This document shows, piece after piece, positions 50,957 through 60,145 of a stretch of DNA of 64,000 nucleotides. The DNA is from RUG11462 sp045539315. Its GTDB lineage: Bacteria; Bacillota; Clostridia; Oscillospirales; Acutalibacteraceae. Position 1 is the first letter of the stretch. Each line of letters begins with the position of its first letter. A program made the translations under genes and the position numbers. The notes beneath the pieces were generated by a model. The model was given only the letters and a program-made list of their open reading frames with translations, ran no database searches and had not been told where the DNA came from. The stretch is taken from positions 1 to 64,000 of the forward strand of contig JAZQFC010000030.1 of assembly GCA_045539315.1 (NCBI GenBank), given 5' to 3'.

Positions 50957-52459
50957 ATGTCCGAAAAACATACCGTTTTTGTAAGCGGAAACGAATTTTT
51001 ACTCCCCGAAAACGCGCCTCTTTCAACCGTTTTATCGATCGAAAAACCCTGTGGCGGACACGGAAAATGCGGCAAATGCAAAGTGATTGCGCGCGGCAAC
51101 CTTTCGGCGCCGAGTGCAGAAGAAAAAGCCCTTTTGTCGGCCGAAGAATTGGCCGCGGGGGTGCGCCTTGCCTGTTCGACCTATGCGCTGGGCGACTGTG
51201 AAGCAGAATTGCCCGACGAGCGGCACGAACGCATTGTGACCGACGGCCAACTGCCGCCCTTTACGTTGGACCCGACCTTTGAGCGCTACGGCGTTGCCGT
51301 GGACCTTGGTACGACGACCCTTGCCGCAAAACTTTATGACCGCGCGGGGCACCTCTTAGCCACCGATTCGCGCCTCAACCCCCAACAGGAATGGGGCGCC
51401 GACGTTGTTTCGCGTATCGAATCGGCGCTCGGCGGCAACGGGGAGCCACTGACCCGAGCGGTACAAAACGCCTTGTGTTCGTGTTTTTCCGCGTTGTGCG
51501 ACGCGGCACGGATAAACCCCGCCGAAATCGACCGCGTAGTCCTCACGGGTAACACGGTGATGCTCTCGCTTTTGACGGGTGAAAATGTCGAACCTTTTTC
51601 CCACTTACCCTTTGCCGTCAAGCGGCTGTTCGGCGAAACGCTCTCGGCGAAAGATCTTGGCTTTTCGGACCTTGCGCCCGATACCGCCGTTTATCTGCCG
51701 CCTTGTATTTCGGCCTTTGTGGGCGCCGATATTACCTGCGCGCTGCTTTCGACCCACCTGTGCCAAAAAGACACGGCGCTTCTTTTGGATATCGGCACCA
51801 ACGGCGAAATCGCCCTTTGGCACCAAGGGGAATTGACCGTTTGTTCCACCGCCGCCGGCCCCGCCTTTGAGGGGGTTGGCATTACGATGGGTATGCGCAG
51901 TGCCGAGGGCGCCATTGATAAAGTTGAAGCCGTTGGAACAAAACTGTTTCCCCACGTGATCGGCGGAAAAACCCCCGTCGGTATTTGCGGCAGCGGTCTT
52001 GTTGACGCGGCGGCCGCGCTCTTGCAAACGGGTGTATTGGACGAAAGCGGTTGTCTGGAAGACGAAACGGTCGTTCTCGAACCGCCCGTTTTTATCAACC
52101 AACAAGATATCCGAATGTTGCAACCCGCCAAAAGCGCCATTTGCGCGGGGTTGTTGACCCTGCTCGAACACTATAAACTCGACGCGGCGGCGGTAAACGC
52201 CGTTTTTATCGCGGGCGGATTCGGTTCTTATCTCAACAAAAACAACGCGGCGGCCATCGGCCTTTTGCCGAAAGACTTGGCCAATCACGCCGAAACGGTC
52301 GGCAACGCCGCTCTTTCGGGCGCGTGTCTGCTGTTATTGGACCAAAGCGCCGCGAGCCAAATTCAAACCCTCGCCCGAAAAGGGCAAACGCTCGAACTGG
52401 CGGGCAACCCCGTTTTTTCCGATTGGTTTATGAAGGCGATGTCCTTTGAAACGTTTTAA
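50957..52459 (+). CDS. Corrinoid reactivation protein (RACE; ferredoxin + ASKHA ATPase)
   Basis: This protein uses ATP and a [2Fe-2S] cluster to reduce inactive Co(II) corrinoid back to Co(I). The 500-aa product has an N-terminal ferredoxin domain with cysteines in CGGHGKCGKCKV (near residues 35-46) and LACSTYALGDC, then an ASKHA-fold domain: AVDLGTTTLAAKLYD, LLDIGTNGEIAL, GICGSGLVDAAAALL and FIAGGFGSYLNK. This is the RACE/RamA-like (DUF4445) layout. ATG 50957 is used; the longer in-frame start runs back into the previous gene without a ribosome site. It closes the operon before a terminator. Confidence 0.88.
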   Translation: MSEKHTVFVSGNEFLLPENAPLSTVLSIEKPCGGHGKCGKCKVIARGNLSAPSAEEKALLSAEELAAGVRLACSTYALGDCEAELPDERHERIVTDGQLPPFTLDPTFERYGVAVDLGTTTLAAKLYDRAGHLLATDSRLNPQQEWGADVVSRIESALGGNGEPLTRAVQNALCSCFSALCDAARINPAEIDRVVLTGNTVMLSLLTGENVEPFSHLPFAVKRLFGETLSAKDLGFSDLAPDTAVYLPPCISAFVGADITCALLSTHLCQKDTALLLDIGTNGEIALWHQGELTVCSTAAGPAFEGVGITMGMRSAEGAIDKVEAVGTKLFPHVIGGKTPVGICGSGLVDAAAALLQTGVLDESGCLEDETVVLEPPVFINQQDIRMLQPAKSAICAGLLTLLEHYKLDAAAVNAVFIAGGFGSYLNKNNAAAIGLLPKDLANHAETVGNAALSGACLLLLDQSAASQIQTLARKGQTLELAGNPVFSDWFMKAMSFETF

Positions 52460-52470
52460 GTTTTCTTCTT

Positions 52471-52501
52471 TGCCGCCGCGTTTTTTGCGGCGGTATTTTT
52501 T
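52471..52501 (+). terminator. Terminator of the corrinoid operon
   Basis: tgccgccgc/gcggcggta stem around a T-rich loop, followed by six T residues. Confidence 0.85.
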
Positions 52502-52502
52502 G

Positions 52503-52531
52503 TTGAAAAAATATCATATTTATGCTATGAT
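52503..52531 (+). promoter_or_regulatory. Promoter of the pyruvyl transferase / SLH operon
   Basis: -35 TTGAAA (52503-52508), 17-bp spacer, -10 TATGAT (52526-52531). Confidence 0.55.
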
Positions 52532-52557
52532 AAACATAACGAAAGAGGGTGTTTTTA

Positions 52558-53745
52558 ATGGGGACCTTTTCCAAGGCGAAAAAGGCGCTTCAAATGGCGA
52601 AACATTTTTTGTGTTTGCGCGATGAAAACGGGAAGAAATACCGCAAAAGTGTGATGCTTTACGGCTTTTACGGTATGAACCTCGGGGACGATTTGTTTTT
52701 CGACAAATTGTTAACGCGCTATCCCGATACCCTGTTTATCGTCCACCAACCCGCCTGGTACCGCCGCTTTTTTAACAAGTACCAAAACGTTAAGTTTTTT
52801 GCCAGTGAGGAGAGAATGGTGCAAAAAATCAACCGCCTGGGCAACAAATTCCACATTCGCGAGTTGTTTGAACTGCTCCTGCTATGGCGCAGTAACGCCA
52901 CGGTACACATCGGCGGTTCTATTTATCAACAGGTTGATTTTTATCTGCTGGATTACAGTCTGCGCAAACGAAGAAAACAACCCTTCAAACCCTTCTTTTC
53001 CATTTCCTGTAACTTCGGCGCCTTTCATTCCGATGATTTTTTGAAACTGTGGCGAACACAGTTTTTGCGCTATCGCGACGTTTGTTTTCGCGACCGCTTT
53101 TCCTACGACCTGTTTTCCGACGTCAAGAGTGTGCGCTATGCGCCCGACCTGCTCTTTTCGTTCCAATATCCGAAATTGCCGCAAGAGGACGGCAGCGTTT
53201 GCATTTCGGTGCTCGACCCCTTTATTCCCCAACGAAAAATCCCGACGGACTGTGCCGAAGCCTACTGCAAAGCCTTGGCCCGAACGGTTACCGACCTTGT
53301 TCAAAATGGAAAAACGGTGCGCCTCTTGGGCTTTTGCACCTTTGAGGGGGACGACCGTGCCATCCAACGCATTTTAGCCGAAACCCCGCCGGATATTGCC
53401 GCGCGCACCGAGGTCTTGCTCTACGATTTCGACCACCGCGACGAAATGCTCGACGCGTTGGCTTCTTGTGAATACGTTATCGGCACGCGGCTTCACGCCG
53501 TGATTTTAGGGCTTTGTCTGGGCAAAAAGGTTCTGCCGCTTTTGTATAATGACAAAATCCGCTATATTTTATCCGACCTGAACTATTCGCAACCCACCCT
53601 TGATTTTTCACAGTTTGACGCCTACGCCGAAACGGGACTTCGCCCCGTTTTGCAGGGCATTGAGCCTTTTGACGTTAGCGCCGTTTCCGATTCGGATGCA
53701 AAGCAATTTGCCCGTCTTGACAAATTCTTAAAGAAAAAACCTTAA
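52558..53745 (+). CDS. Polysaccharide pyruvyl transferase family protein
   Basis: The 395-aa protein matches the family that adds pyruvate ketals from PEP onto wall sugars: YGFYGMNLGDDLFFDKL near residue 39 and a conserved C-terminal block EYVIGTRLHAVILGLCLGKKVLPLLYNDK (the GTRLH histidine and following loop). The CsaB members pyruvylate secondary wall polymer so that SLH domains can bind it. The next gene, 13 bp on, encodes an SLH protein, which fits that role. ATG 52558 is eight bases after gaggg; GTG 52549 is part of that site. Confidence 0.8.
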   Translation: MGTFSKAKKALQMAKHFLCLRDENGKKYRKSVMLYGFYGMNLGDDLFFDKLLTRYPDTLFIVHQPAWYRRFFNKYQNVKFFASEERMVQKINRLGNKFHIRELFELLLLWRSNATVHIGGSIYQQVDFYLLDYSLRKRRKQPFKPFFSISCNFGAFHSDDFLKLWRTQFLRYRDVCFRDRFSYDLFSDVKSVRYAPDLLFSFQYPKLPQEDGSVCISVLDPFIPQRKIPTDCAEAYCKALARTVTDLVQNGKTVRLLGFCTFEGDDRAIQRILAETPPDIAARTEVLLYDFDHRDEMLDALASCEYVIGTRLHAVILGLCLGKKVLPLLYNDKIRYILSDLNYSQPTLDFSQFDAYAETGLRPVLQGIEPFDVSAVSDSDAKQFARLDKFLKKKP

Positions 53746-53758
53746 GGAAGGTACCTTT

Positions 53759-55786
53759 ATGAAAACAAAAACGTTCTTAAAACGGCTTCTGTCGGTAACG
53801 CTGGGACTTTGCGTTCTGCTGACCCTGACGCTGACCCCCGCCGTTTCGGCCGAAGATAGTATGATTAAAGTTGGCAGTTTCAACACCGATATGCGCATTA
53901 CCTGGTCTTCCGACGAAATACGCCTTATCGTGCTGGAGCCCGCCGAAAGCGGATTTTACACCCTCTCTGTGACCGACCATAAATTAAACGGCCACGGCGA
54001 GGTGGTTTTGGGTGACCTCGCGCAGGAGGATTATCTTGCTCTTTGCAGCGTTCGATACGAAGACGTTTCCTGTTCTCCGGAAGTGTTTTATCTGCAAAAG
54101 GGCGTCACCTACGTAATCCTTCCCATTTATCACGATAGGCACAATGTCAACCGTTTGCAAGATGGTGACATGACTATACGGGTCGACAAACTTCCGTTTG
54201 AACCCACCGAGTTGCCCACGGGGGATCTTTCGACCAATTCGGTGACCGTAAATCTGCCGGGAAATGACGAGTATTTTTGGTTTAAGTATACCCCCGCCCA
54301 GACCGGCGACTACACCTTAAACTTTAACGACGTTCACGCTTTTGCCACCGTTTTTTCCTCCAAAACGTGGGAAATGGTTTACGAAAATATTGATACCGAG
54401 TATTGGGATTCCGAAAGCCAAGAGCAGTTGTCCCGAAACGGATTACTGTTCTCTTTAGAAGCCGACACCGAGTACTATATTTGTTTGAAGTGTTATGGGG
54501 ATGCGGTTTCGCGAAGTTTCTCGATGAGCAAAAATCCCCTGGATATAGACGAAATCAAGATTGTTCCGCCGCTAAAAACCTTTGATTCCACGAACCCGAC
54601 CGACGAGGTTGACGAATACGACTTTACCTATCAAATCACCTACGTTGAACCCGGCTCGTATTATGAGGATTATCAAATCGTATCAGCTGAACAGGCCAAA
54701 CAGCGCGGAATAGACCTATTCGTTACCTGCGAATATGAAAAGGCCGACTATCCCATTCAAGATTATGTCAAAGCCGGCCGCCTGCCCGCGCAACTGTTTT
54801 ACAACAACAAAGAACTTCGTTTTTACGTAGACGTGCTCTCGCTGACCGACCTGTGTGCCGACCAACCGGCAATCAACCTTGCCAACAACGCGGGAACCCT
54901 TGTCTACGAAGACACCGAATATCATATTGCCACCTTCCGTATTCGTGTAGAGGATACCGGAATATATGATATTTCTTCCTTTAGCGCCGATTTTTCTGAA
55001 GTCCTTTCCGGATTTATGATTTGTATGGTGGATAAACAAAACAATACGGTAGAAAATGCAGCCCCTTCTTTCAGTAGAGGTCAGTGGGCGCTCGTCGGCG
55101 GACAGGATTATGCTTTTGTTGTTGGTTATCGCTTCCGCGACGCCAACCCCTCTTCCTTCCAATGGTATTTGAAAAAAGACCCGCGCACCACGCTGTTCCC
55201 CGACACCCATCCCGATGGGTGGTATTATGACGCCGTATCCTATTGTTACGGGCGCCGGATTATTACGGGCTATCAAAACGGCAATTTCGGTGTGTCCGAC
55301 GGAATTGACCGCCAGGACTTTATGGTAATTTTAGCGCGGTATGCGGATGTGGACCTTTCGGAATACCACAATGTTCACGGCCTGTTCTCCGACGTAGCCT
55401 CGGGTTCCTACTACGAAGCCGCCGTCAACTGGGCCTATGACGTCGGCATTACCACGGGCTATCAGGACGGACGCTTCGGCGTAAGCGAGAAAATGACCCG
55501 CGAACAGCTCGTGACCTTCCTCTACCGTTTTGCCGAGATTCAAGGAGTAAACGTCGACTTCCCTCGCACCGGACCATCTTCTTGGCTTAGCAGCAAGTAT
55601 ATCGATTACGATTTGATTTCCGACTGGTCTGAAGATGCCCTTACCTGGGCGGTTGACCGCGGCGTCATCAAAGGACGCAGCGTTGCCGTTGGTTCAAACG
55701 CTATGAGAATTGACCCACACGGTCCCGCACAGCGTTGCGAAATTGCGCAGATTATGTACAATATCCACTTGAACGAAATTTTGTAA
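53759..55786 (+). CDS. SLH-domain surface protein (first paralogue)
   Basis: The 675-aa exported protein has a signal peptide (residues 1-30, cleavage near VSAED), about 450 residues of beta-rich extracellular sequence with two similar segments resembling pre-peptidase C-terminal-type folds (residues about 35-125 and 140-245), and three C-terminal S-layer homology domains (from about 480, 543 and 615; e.g. FPDTHPDGWYYDAV, VNWAYDVGITTGYQDGRFG). SLH domains attach proteins to pyruvylated wall polymer. It shares an operon with a pyruvyl transferase. No enzymatic domain is recognised. Confidence 0.82.
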   Translation: MKTKTFLKRLLSVTLGLCVLLTLTLTPAVSAEDSMIKVGSFNTDMRITWSSDEIRLIVLEPAESGFYTLSVTDHKLNGHGEVVLGDLAQEDYLALCSVRYEDVSCSPEVFYLQKGVTYVILPIYHDRHNVNRLQDGDMTIRVDKLPFEPTELPTGDLSTNSVTVNLPGNDEYFWFKYTPAQTGDYTLNFNDVHAFATVFSSKTWEMVYENIDTEYWDSESQEQLSRNGLLFSLEADTEYYICLKCYGDAVSRSFSMSKNPLDIDEIKIVPPLKTFDSTNPTDEVDEYDFTYQITYVEPGSYYEDYQIVSAEQAKQRGIDLFVTCEYEKADYPIQDYVKAGRLPAQLFYNNKELRFYVDVLSLTDLCADQPAINLANNAGTLVYEDTEYHIATFRIRVEDTGIYDISSFSADFSEVLSGFMICMVDKQNNTVENAAPSFSRGQWALVGGQDYAFVVGYRFRDANPSSFQWYLKKDPRTTLFPDTHPDGWYYDAVSYCYGRRIITGYQNGNFGVSDGIDRQDFMVILARYADVDLSEYHNVHGLFSDVASGSYYEAAVNWAYDVGITTGYQDGRFGVSEKMTREQLVTFLYRFAEIQGVNVDFPRTGPSSWLSSKYIDYDLISDWSEDALTWAVDRGVIKGRSVAVGSNAMRIDPHGPAQRCEIAQIMYNIHLNEIL

Positions 55787-55820
55787 AGTTTTTCTTAAAA
55801 AACGAGTACATTGAATCAAA

Positions 55821-55850
55821 AAAGGGCATCGGTGACCGATGCTCTTTTTG
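55821..55850 (+). terminator. Terminator after the first SLH gene
   Basis: aaagggcatcgg/ccgatgctcttt stem (one G-U pair) with a tga loop and a following T-run. Confidence 0.82.
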
Positions 55851-55864
55851 ATTTGTTCTTATTA

Positions 55865-55893
55865 TTGAAATGAGAAATATTTTCTGCTATAAT
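55865..55893 (+). promoter_or_regulatory. Promoter of the second SLH gene
   Basis: -35 TTGAAA (55865-55870), 17-bp spacer, -10 TATAAT (55888-55893). Confidence 0.65.
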
Positions 55894-55968
55894 AAAAACA
55901 GAAACCTTGGTATGTGCTTTACTTTTCGCACATCGGTTTTTACTAAAAACCCATAAGGAGGTACCTTT

Positions 55969-57942
55969 ATGAAAACAAAAACATTCTTAAAACGGCTTCT
56001 GTCGGTAACGCTGGGACTTTGCGTTCTGCTGACCCTAACGCTGACCCCCACCGTTTCGGCCGAATCCCCGTCCGCCATAAACGGCGCGATAAATACCACG
56101 ATTCATCTGGCCTGGACCGCCGAACAAGCTTCGTCGGTCGTGAACTTCACCATTCAGGAGAGCGCCTTTTACACCCTTTCGGTCGACGACGCGCTACGCA
56201 CAGGTTGTCTGGATTTGACTTTGACGGATGGCAGCGATAATTATCTTTCCGAGTATTATCTGGATCCAGAGTCGCTTCCGTTTACCTCCGCCTACGTCTA
56301 TTTGGCTGCGGGGAAGACCTATTCGTTTACGGCACATTACTTCTCGACGGACGATTATTCGGACATCGATGCCAACATCAGCATTTGCCTGCAAAAAACC
56401 GACTACGAAGCAGCCGCATTGCCGACCGGCGCGCTGGCGACAAACGGTCACGAAGTAGACTTTAACACCGGCAGCGAGTTCTGGTATACGTACACCCCCT
56501 CGGTTTCGGGCGATTATTCCGTTCAGTACGAAGATCTTCACGCCTATTTCACCGTGTTCGATGCTAAAACAGGCGCCGCTTTATACAATTATATCGATAC
56601 GGAATATTGGGACGTATCTGTCGGGGAATGGTTCGTTCGCACACCGCTTGTTTTCGCGCTGGAAGCGGACAATGAATATCTTTTGAGAATCTCGAACTAC
56701 GGCGAGGCGAAAACCCACCGCTTTTCGATAATCAAAAGCGAAAAAGATCTTGAAGAAATCCGCATAGAACAAACCCTGCTCACCTTTGACGGTACGATGG
56801 GCGGCAATGGCGTTGACCAACACGCTTTCACCTATCGGGTTGACTATAGCGATGATTTTTCTGAAGTTTTAACCTATGAACAACTTTCTCAAAAAGGCTA
56901 CTCCGTCTTTGTTTTTACCAACCAGGATGTTATCGATGTAAACGGGGAAACCTTCTGGCAAAGCGGAAAAACTCCCGCTGTTTTAGAATATAACAATAAA
57001 GAGTTCCGTTTTTATGTCGACGTGCTTTCTATGGTTGATTTGTACGCCTTGTCCGATCCGATCACCGACGGGTATGACGGTGTGATTGAATACATCGACC
57101 GCGAAGAACACAACGAATATTGGCGCGTTCGCATGAATCAATCGGGTATGTATCAACTGGAAACTTATACAAACAATCCCCTCGAAAACAATTTTGACGA
57201 GTGGACGGTCACGATTATCGACACGCAAAACCAGCTCGTAAACTACGATCCCGGAAGGGGTGGCTGGCCGTTGGTGGGCGGGAAAGACTACGTTCTAAGT
57301 TTTTCTTACAGATATAACAACTCGTCTACTGCCGACGTGTTATGGTCCCTGGGCAAAGCGAACGCTTCCGCCTTCCCGGACACACATCCGGACGGTTGGT
57401 ATAACGATGCCGTTCTTTATGCTTTCGGTCGGCAGATTATTACCGGCTACCAAAACGGCAATTTCGGTGTGGCCGATGGAATCGACCGCCAAGACTTTAT
57501 GTTGATTTTAGCGCGGTATGCGGGTGTGGACCTGTTGGAATACTCCAAGATCCACGGCCAATTCTCCGACGTAGCTCCGAATTCCTACTACGAAGCCGCC
57601 GTAAACTGGGCTTATGACGTGGGCATTACCACGGGCTATCAGGACGGACGCTTCGGCGTAAGTGAGAAAATGAGTCGCGAACAGCTCGTGACCTTCCTCT
57701 ACCGTTTTGCCAACCGGCAGTTCGTAAACGTTGACGTGACGAATGACAAATATACACAGACTCGTGTTCAATACGAAGACTACGGCTTGGTTTCCGATTG
57801 GGCCGAGGACGCGATTGTTTGGGCAATTGATCGCGGCATTATTCGCGGCAACTCCCCCACACGAATCAATCCTTTGGGCGGCGCACAACGCTGTGAGATT
57901 GCGCAGATTATGTATAACATTCACTTAAACGAAATTTTGTAA
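55969..57942 (+). CDS. SLH-domain surface protein (second paralogue)
   Basis: The 657-aa protein has the same layout as 53759-55786: signal peptide, two beta-rich segments and three C-terminal SLH domains (from about residue 470). The first 100 bp of the two genes, and the ribosome site before them, are almost identical at the DNA level (three changes in the leader by eye), and the SLH regions are also very close. The central extracellular parts differ strongly. This suggests duplication followed by divergence of the exposed part, or repeated conversion of the ends. It has its own promoter and terminator. Confidence 0.82.
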   Translation: MKTKTFLKRLLSVTLGLCVLLTLTLTPTVSAESPSAINGAINTTIHLAWTAEQASSVVNFTIQESAFYTLSVDDALRTGCLDLTLTDGSDNYLSEYYLDPESLPFTSAYVYLAAGKTYSFTAHYFSTDDYSDIDANISICLQKTDYEAAALPTGALATNGHEVDFNTGSEFWYTYTPSVSGDYSVQYEDLHAYFTVFDAKTGAALYNYIDTEYWDVSVGEWFVRTPLVFALEADNEYLLRISNYGEAKTHRFSIIKSEKDLEEIRIEQTLLTFDGTMGGNGVDQHAFTYRVDYSDDFSEVLTYEQLSQKGYSVFVFTNQDVIDVNGETFWQSGKTPAVLEYNNKEFRFYVDVLSMVDLYALSDPITDGYDGVIEYIDREEHNEYWRVRMNQSGMYQLETYTNNPLENNFDEWTVTIIDTQNQLVNYDPGRGGWPLVGGKDYVLSFSYRYNNSSTADVLWSLGKANASAFPDTHPDGWYNDAVLYAFGRQIITGYQNGNFGVADGIDRQDFMLILARYAGVDLLEYSKIHGQFSDVAPNSYYEAAVNWAYDVGITTGYQDGRFGVSEKMSREQLVTFLYRFANRQFVNVDVTNDKYTQTRVQYEDYGLVSDWAEDAIVWAIDRGIIRGNSPTRINPLGGAQRCEIAQIMYNIHLNEIL

Positions 57943-57988
57943 TCCCAAAAGCCTTCGTTTTCGGGAATAAATCGTTGTATAAAAAATC

Positions 57989-58026
57989 AAATCGCCGAAC
58001 CCGAAACGGTTCGGCGATTTCTTTCT
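57989..58026 (+). terminator. Terminator after the second SLH gene
   Basis: Perfect 13-bp stem aaatcgccgaacc/ggttcggcgattt with a 6-nt loop, followed by ctttctt. Confidence 0.82.
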
Positions 58027-58057
58027 TATCTTTTCCCATCTTCCTCCTCTGCTTAGG

Positions 58058-58087
58058 TTGACTTTTGGGGGAATTTTGTGGTAAAAT
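58058..58087 (+). promoter_or_regulatory. Promoter of the epimerase/glycosyltransferase pair
   Basis: -35 TTGACT (58058-58063), 18-bp spacer, -10 TAAAAT (58082-58087). Confidence 0.5.
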
Positions 58088-58148
58088 AGGATAGATATTT
58101 TTTCTTTCAGGTAAAATGAATAATCTTGTGCAAAGGGGTTCTTGTTCC

Positions 58149-59153
58149 ATGAAAAAGAAAATCGTCCTCTTCGGCGCCACGGGAAATACCGGTGTTTATC
58201 TGGCCGATTACATCAAAACCCATCTGGACGAAGATCGGTACGAACTGATTGCCGTTGGCCGAAAGAATACCGATTTGTTTGAACGGGCGGGAATTGCCTA
58301 CAAAAGGGTAGATATCTGCTCGGCTGAAGATTTTCAAAAACTGCCCCAAGAAAACGTTTGGGCCGTTATCAATATGGCCGGCATTTTACCTGCCTACCTT
58401 TCCGAGTTCGACCCGTTTAAGTACGTCGACACCAACATCGGCGGCGGAATTCGTATTCTGGAATACGCGCGAAAAACCGGCGCCGACCGCGTTCTGTACG
58501 CGCAAACCTGGGCCGAGATTGCCGCAGAATGGGGAAAAACCGACCTTCTTTCCCCTTCGATGAAGAAAAATCTGATCTACACGGGGGACCACGCCTTTTA
58601 CGCCATTACCAAAAGTATGGTTGTGGAATCTATGCAACACTATTACGAAGAGTTCGGACTGAAAAACTTTGTGTTCCGACTGCCGAACATTTATCTTTAC
58701 AGCCCCGAAGAGTTTTATTACGTCGACGGTGTGAAGAAACCCATTGCCTACCGCTATATGATTGAAAAGGTCTGCCGCGGCGAAGATCTGGAACTGTGGG
58801 GTGACCCGAACGCGTTTAAGGATATCGTTTACGTAAAAGACCTTTGCCAAATGATGTTCAAAGCCCTTTTTGCCAACGTGAACGGCGGCGTTTACCACGC
58901 GGGTACGGGAGTAAAAACCACCCTGCGCGAACAGTTGGAGGGGATGATCCGCGTTTTCGCGCCCGAAGGAAAGCCGACTCCGAAACTCATTGAACGACCC
59001 GAAAAACCGGGGTTTGTCAGTTTTGTGATGGATATTGAAAATGCCCGGCGCGACCTTGGATACGAGCCCCAATACGACTACCTTGCCTACCTGGAAGATT
59101 ATAAAAAAGAACGCGAAGAACGGCGCTTTGATTCGCTTTGGGCAAAACATTAA
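58149..59153 (+). CDS. NAD-dependent sugar epimerase/dehydratase-like protein
   Basis: The 334-aa extended short-chain dehydrogenase has the Rossmann motif LFGATGNTGVYLA near the N-terminus, NMAGILPAY, YAQTWAEIAAEWG, and YAITKSMVVESMQHYYEE with the YxxxK active-site pair (near residue 157). The family acts on nucleotide sugars; the exact substrate is open. ATG 58149 gives the normal N-terminus (MKKKIVLFG); an in-frame ATG at 58116 would add 11 residues and cannot be ruled out. A GtrB-like glycosyltransferase follows 27 bp later, so the pair probably makes and transfers a modified sugar. Confidence 0.75.
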   Translation: MKKKIVLFGATGNTGVYLADYIKTHLDEDRYELIAVGRKNTDLFERAGIAYKRVDICSAEDFQKLPQENVWAVINMAGILPAYLSEFDPFKYVDTNIGGGIRILEYARKTGADRVLYAQTWAEIAAEWGKTDLLSPSMKKNLIYTGDHAFYAITKSMVVESMQHYYEEFGLKNFVFRLPNIYLYSPEEFYYVDGVKKPIAYRYMIEKVCRGEDLELWGDPNAFKDIVYVKDLCQMMFKALFANVNGGVYHAGTGVKTTLREQLEGMIRVFAPEGKPTPKLIERPEKPGFVSFVMDIENARRDLGYEPQYDYLAYLEDYKKEREERRFDSLWAKH

Positions 59154-59180
59154 TCATCTTTTTGTTGAAAGGATACGCTT

Positions 59181-60107
59181 ATGGATATTTCGGTTGTCGT
59201 TCCTGTTTACGGTTGCAAAAAAGCCTTGCGGGAACTGTGTGAACGGTTGGACAAGACCCTGTCTTCCTTGGTAAAAGATTACGAGATTATTTTGGTGAAC
59301 GATGCCTGTCCGCAAAACTCGTGGGAAGAGATTGAAACTCTTTGCGGAGAAAACGACAAAATCGTCGGCGTGGAACTTTCGCGCAATTTCGGCCAGATTT
59401 ATGCCATTACGGCAGGGCTCGACCAGAGTTGCGGCGATTGGGTCGTTGTGATGGACTGCGACCTGCAGGACCGCCCCGAAGAAATTGCAAATCTTTACCA
59501 AAAAGCCCAAGAGGGGTACGACGTGGTGTTTGCGCGTCGCGCCGTTCGAAAAGACGGATTTCTGAAAGTGCTTGTTTCCAAAATGTTTTATTCGGTCTAC
59601 TCGTTTGCCAGCGGCAGTAAGTACGACCCCGCCATTTGCAATTTCAGCATCGCTTCGAGAAAAGTTATCGACAGCTATTGCCGCATGCGCGAATCGCACC
59701 GCGCCTACGTGGCCTACTTAAAGTGGTTGGGTTTCCGCCAAACCGCCATCGACGTAGAACATTGCGACCGTTTTGAGGGAAAATCTTCCTACAATTTCAA
59801 GCGAAGATTCAAGATGGCGTTGGAAATTTTAACCTCGCAGTCCGATAAAGCCTTGCGCTTTACCGTGGCGCTCGGGTTTGCCATTACGGTTTTATCCCTT
59901 TTGGGCATTGTGGCCCTAATTGTTCACTATATGTTGCACAACACCCTTTCGGGTTGGACCAGTACCATCGTGTTCCTCTGTTTCTTCGGAGGGCTCATTG
60001 AAATGTCGGTTGGTCTTGTAGGCATTTACGTTGGCAATATCTTTATGCAAACCAAAGGCCGTCCGCTTTACGTGGTGCGAACGGTTCTTAACAAAAAAGA
60101 GGATTAA
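59181..60107 (+). CDS. Membrane glycosyltransferase family 2 (GtrB/DPM1-like)
   Basis: The 308-aa protein has a GT-A domain with ISVVVPVYGC at the start, VNDACPQNSW, the DxD-like MDCDLQDRPEEI near residue 92 and ELSRNFGQ, followed by two C-terminal membrane helices (about residues 231-256 and 265-292). Such enzymes attach a sugar to undecaprenyl phosphate for transfer outside the cell. It is co-transcribed with the upstream epimerase. The acceptor polymer is unknown. Confidence 0.85.
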   Translation: MDISVVVPVYGCKKALRELCERLDKTLSSLVKDYEIILVNDACPQNSWEEIETLCGENDKIVGVELSRNFGQIYAITAGLDQSCGDWVVVMDCDLQDRPEEIANLYQKAQEGYDVVFARRAVRKDGFLKVLVSKMFYSVYSFASGSKYDPAICNFSIASRKVIDSYCRMRESHRAYVAYLKWLGFRQTAIDVEHCDRFEGKSSYNFKRRFKMALEILTSQSDKALRFTVALGFAITVLSLLGIVALIVHYMLHNTLSGWTSTIVFLCFFGGLIEMSVGLVGIYVGNIFMQTKGRPLYVVRTVLNKKED

Positions 60108-60110
60108 AAG

Positions 60111-60142
60111 AAAAAGCCGACCCGGACGGGTCGGCTTTTTAG
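60111..60142. terminator. Bidirectional terminator
   Basis: Perfect 13-bp stem aaaaagccgaccc/gggtcggcttttt with a ggac loop, between convergent genes. Confidence 0.85.
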
Positions 60143-60145
60143 GTA

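Noticed and set aside
42800..53400. Many long open frames on both strands in the GC-rich half (for example minus-strand frames over upp, the corrinoid operon and the reactivator gene)
   Set aside because: They overlap well-recognised genes, lack ribosome sites and have low-complexity Arg/Gly/Ala-rich products. They are shadows of GC-rich coding sequence.
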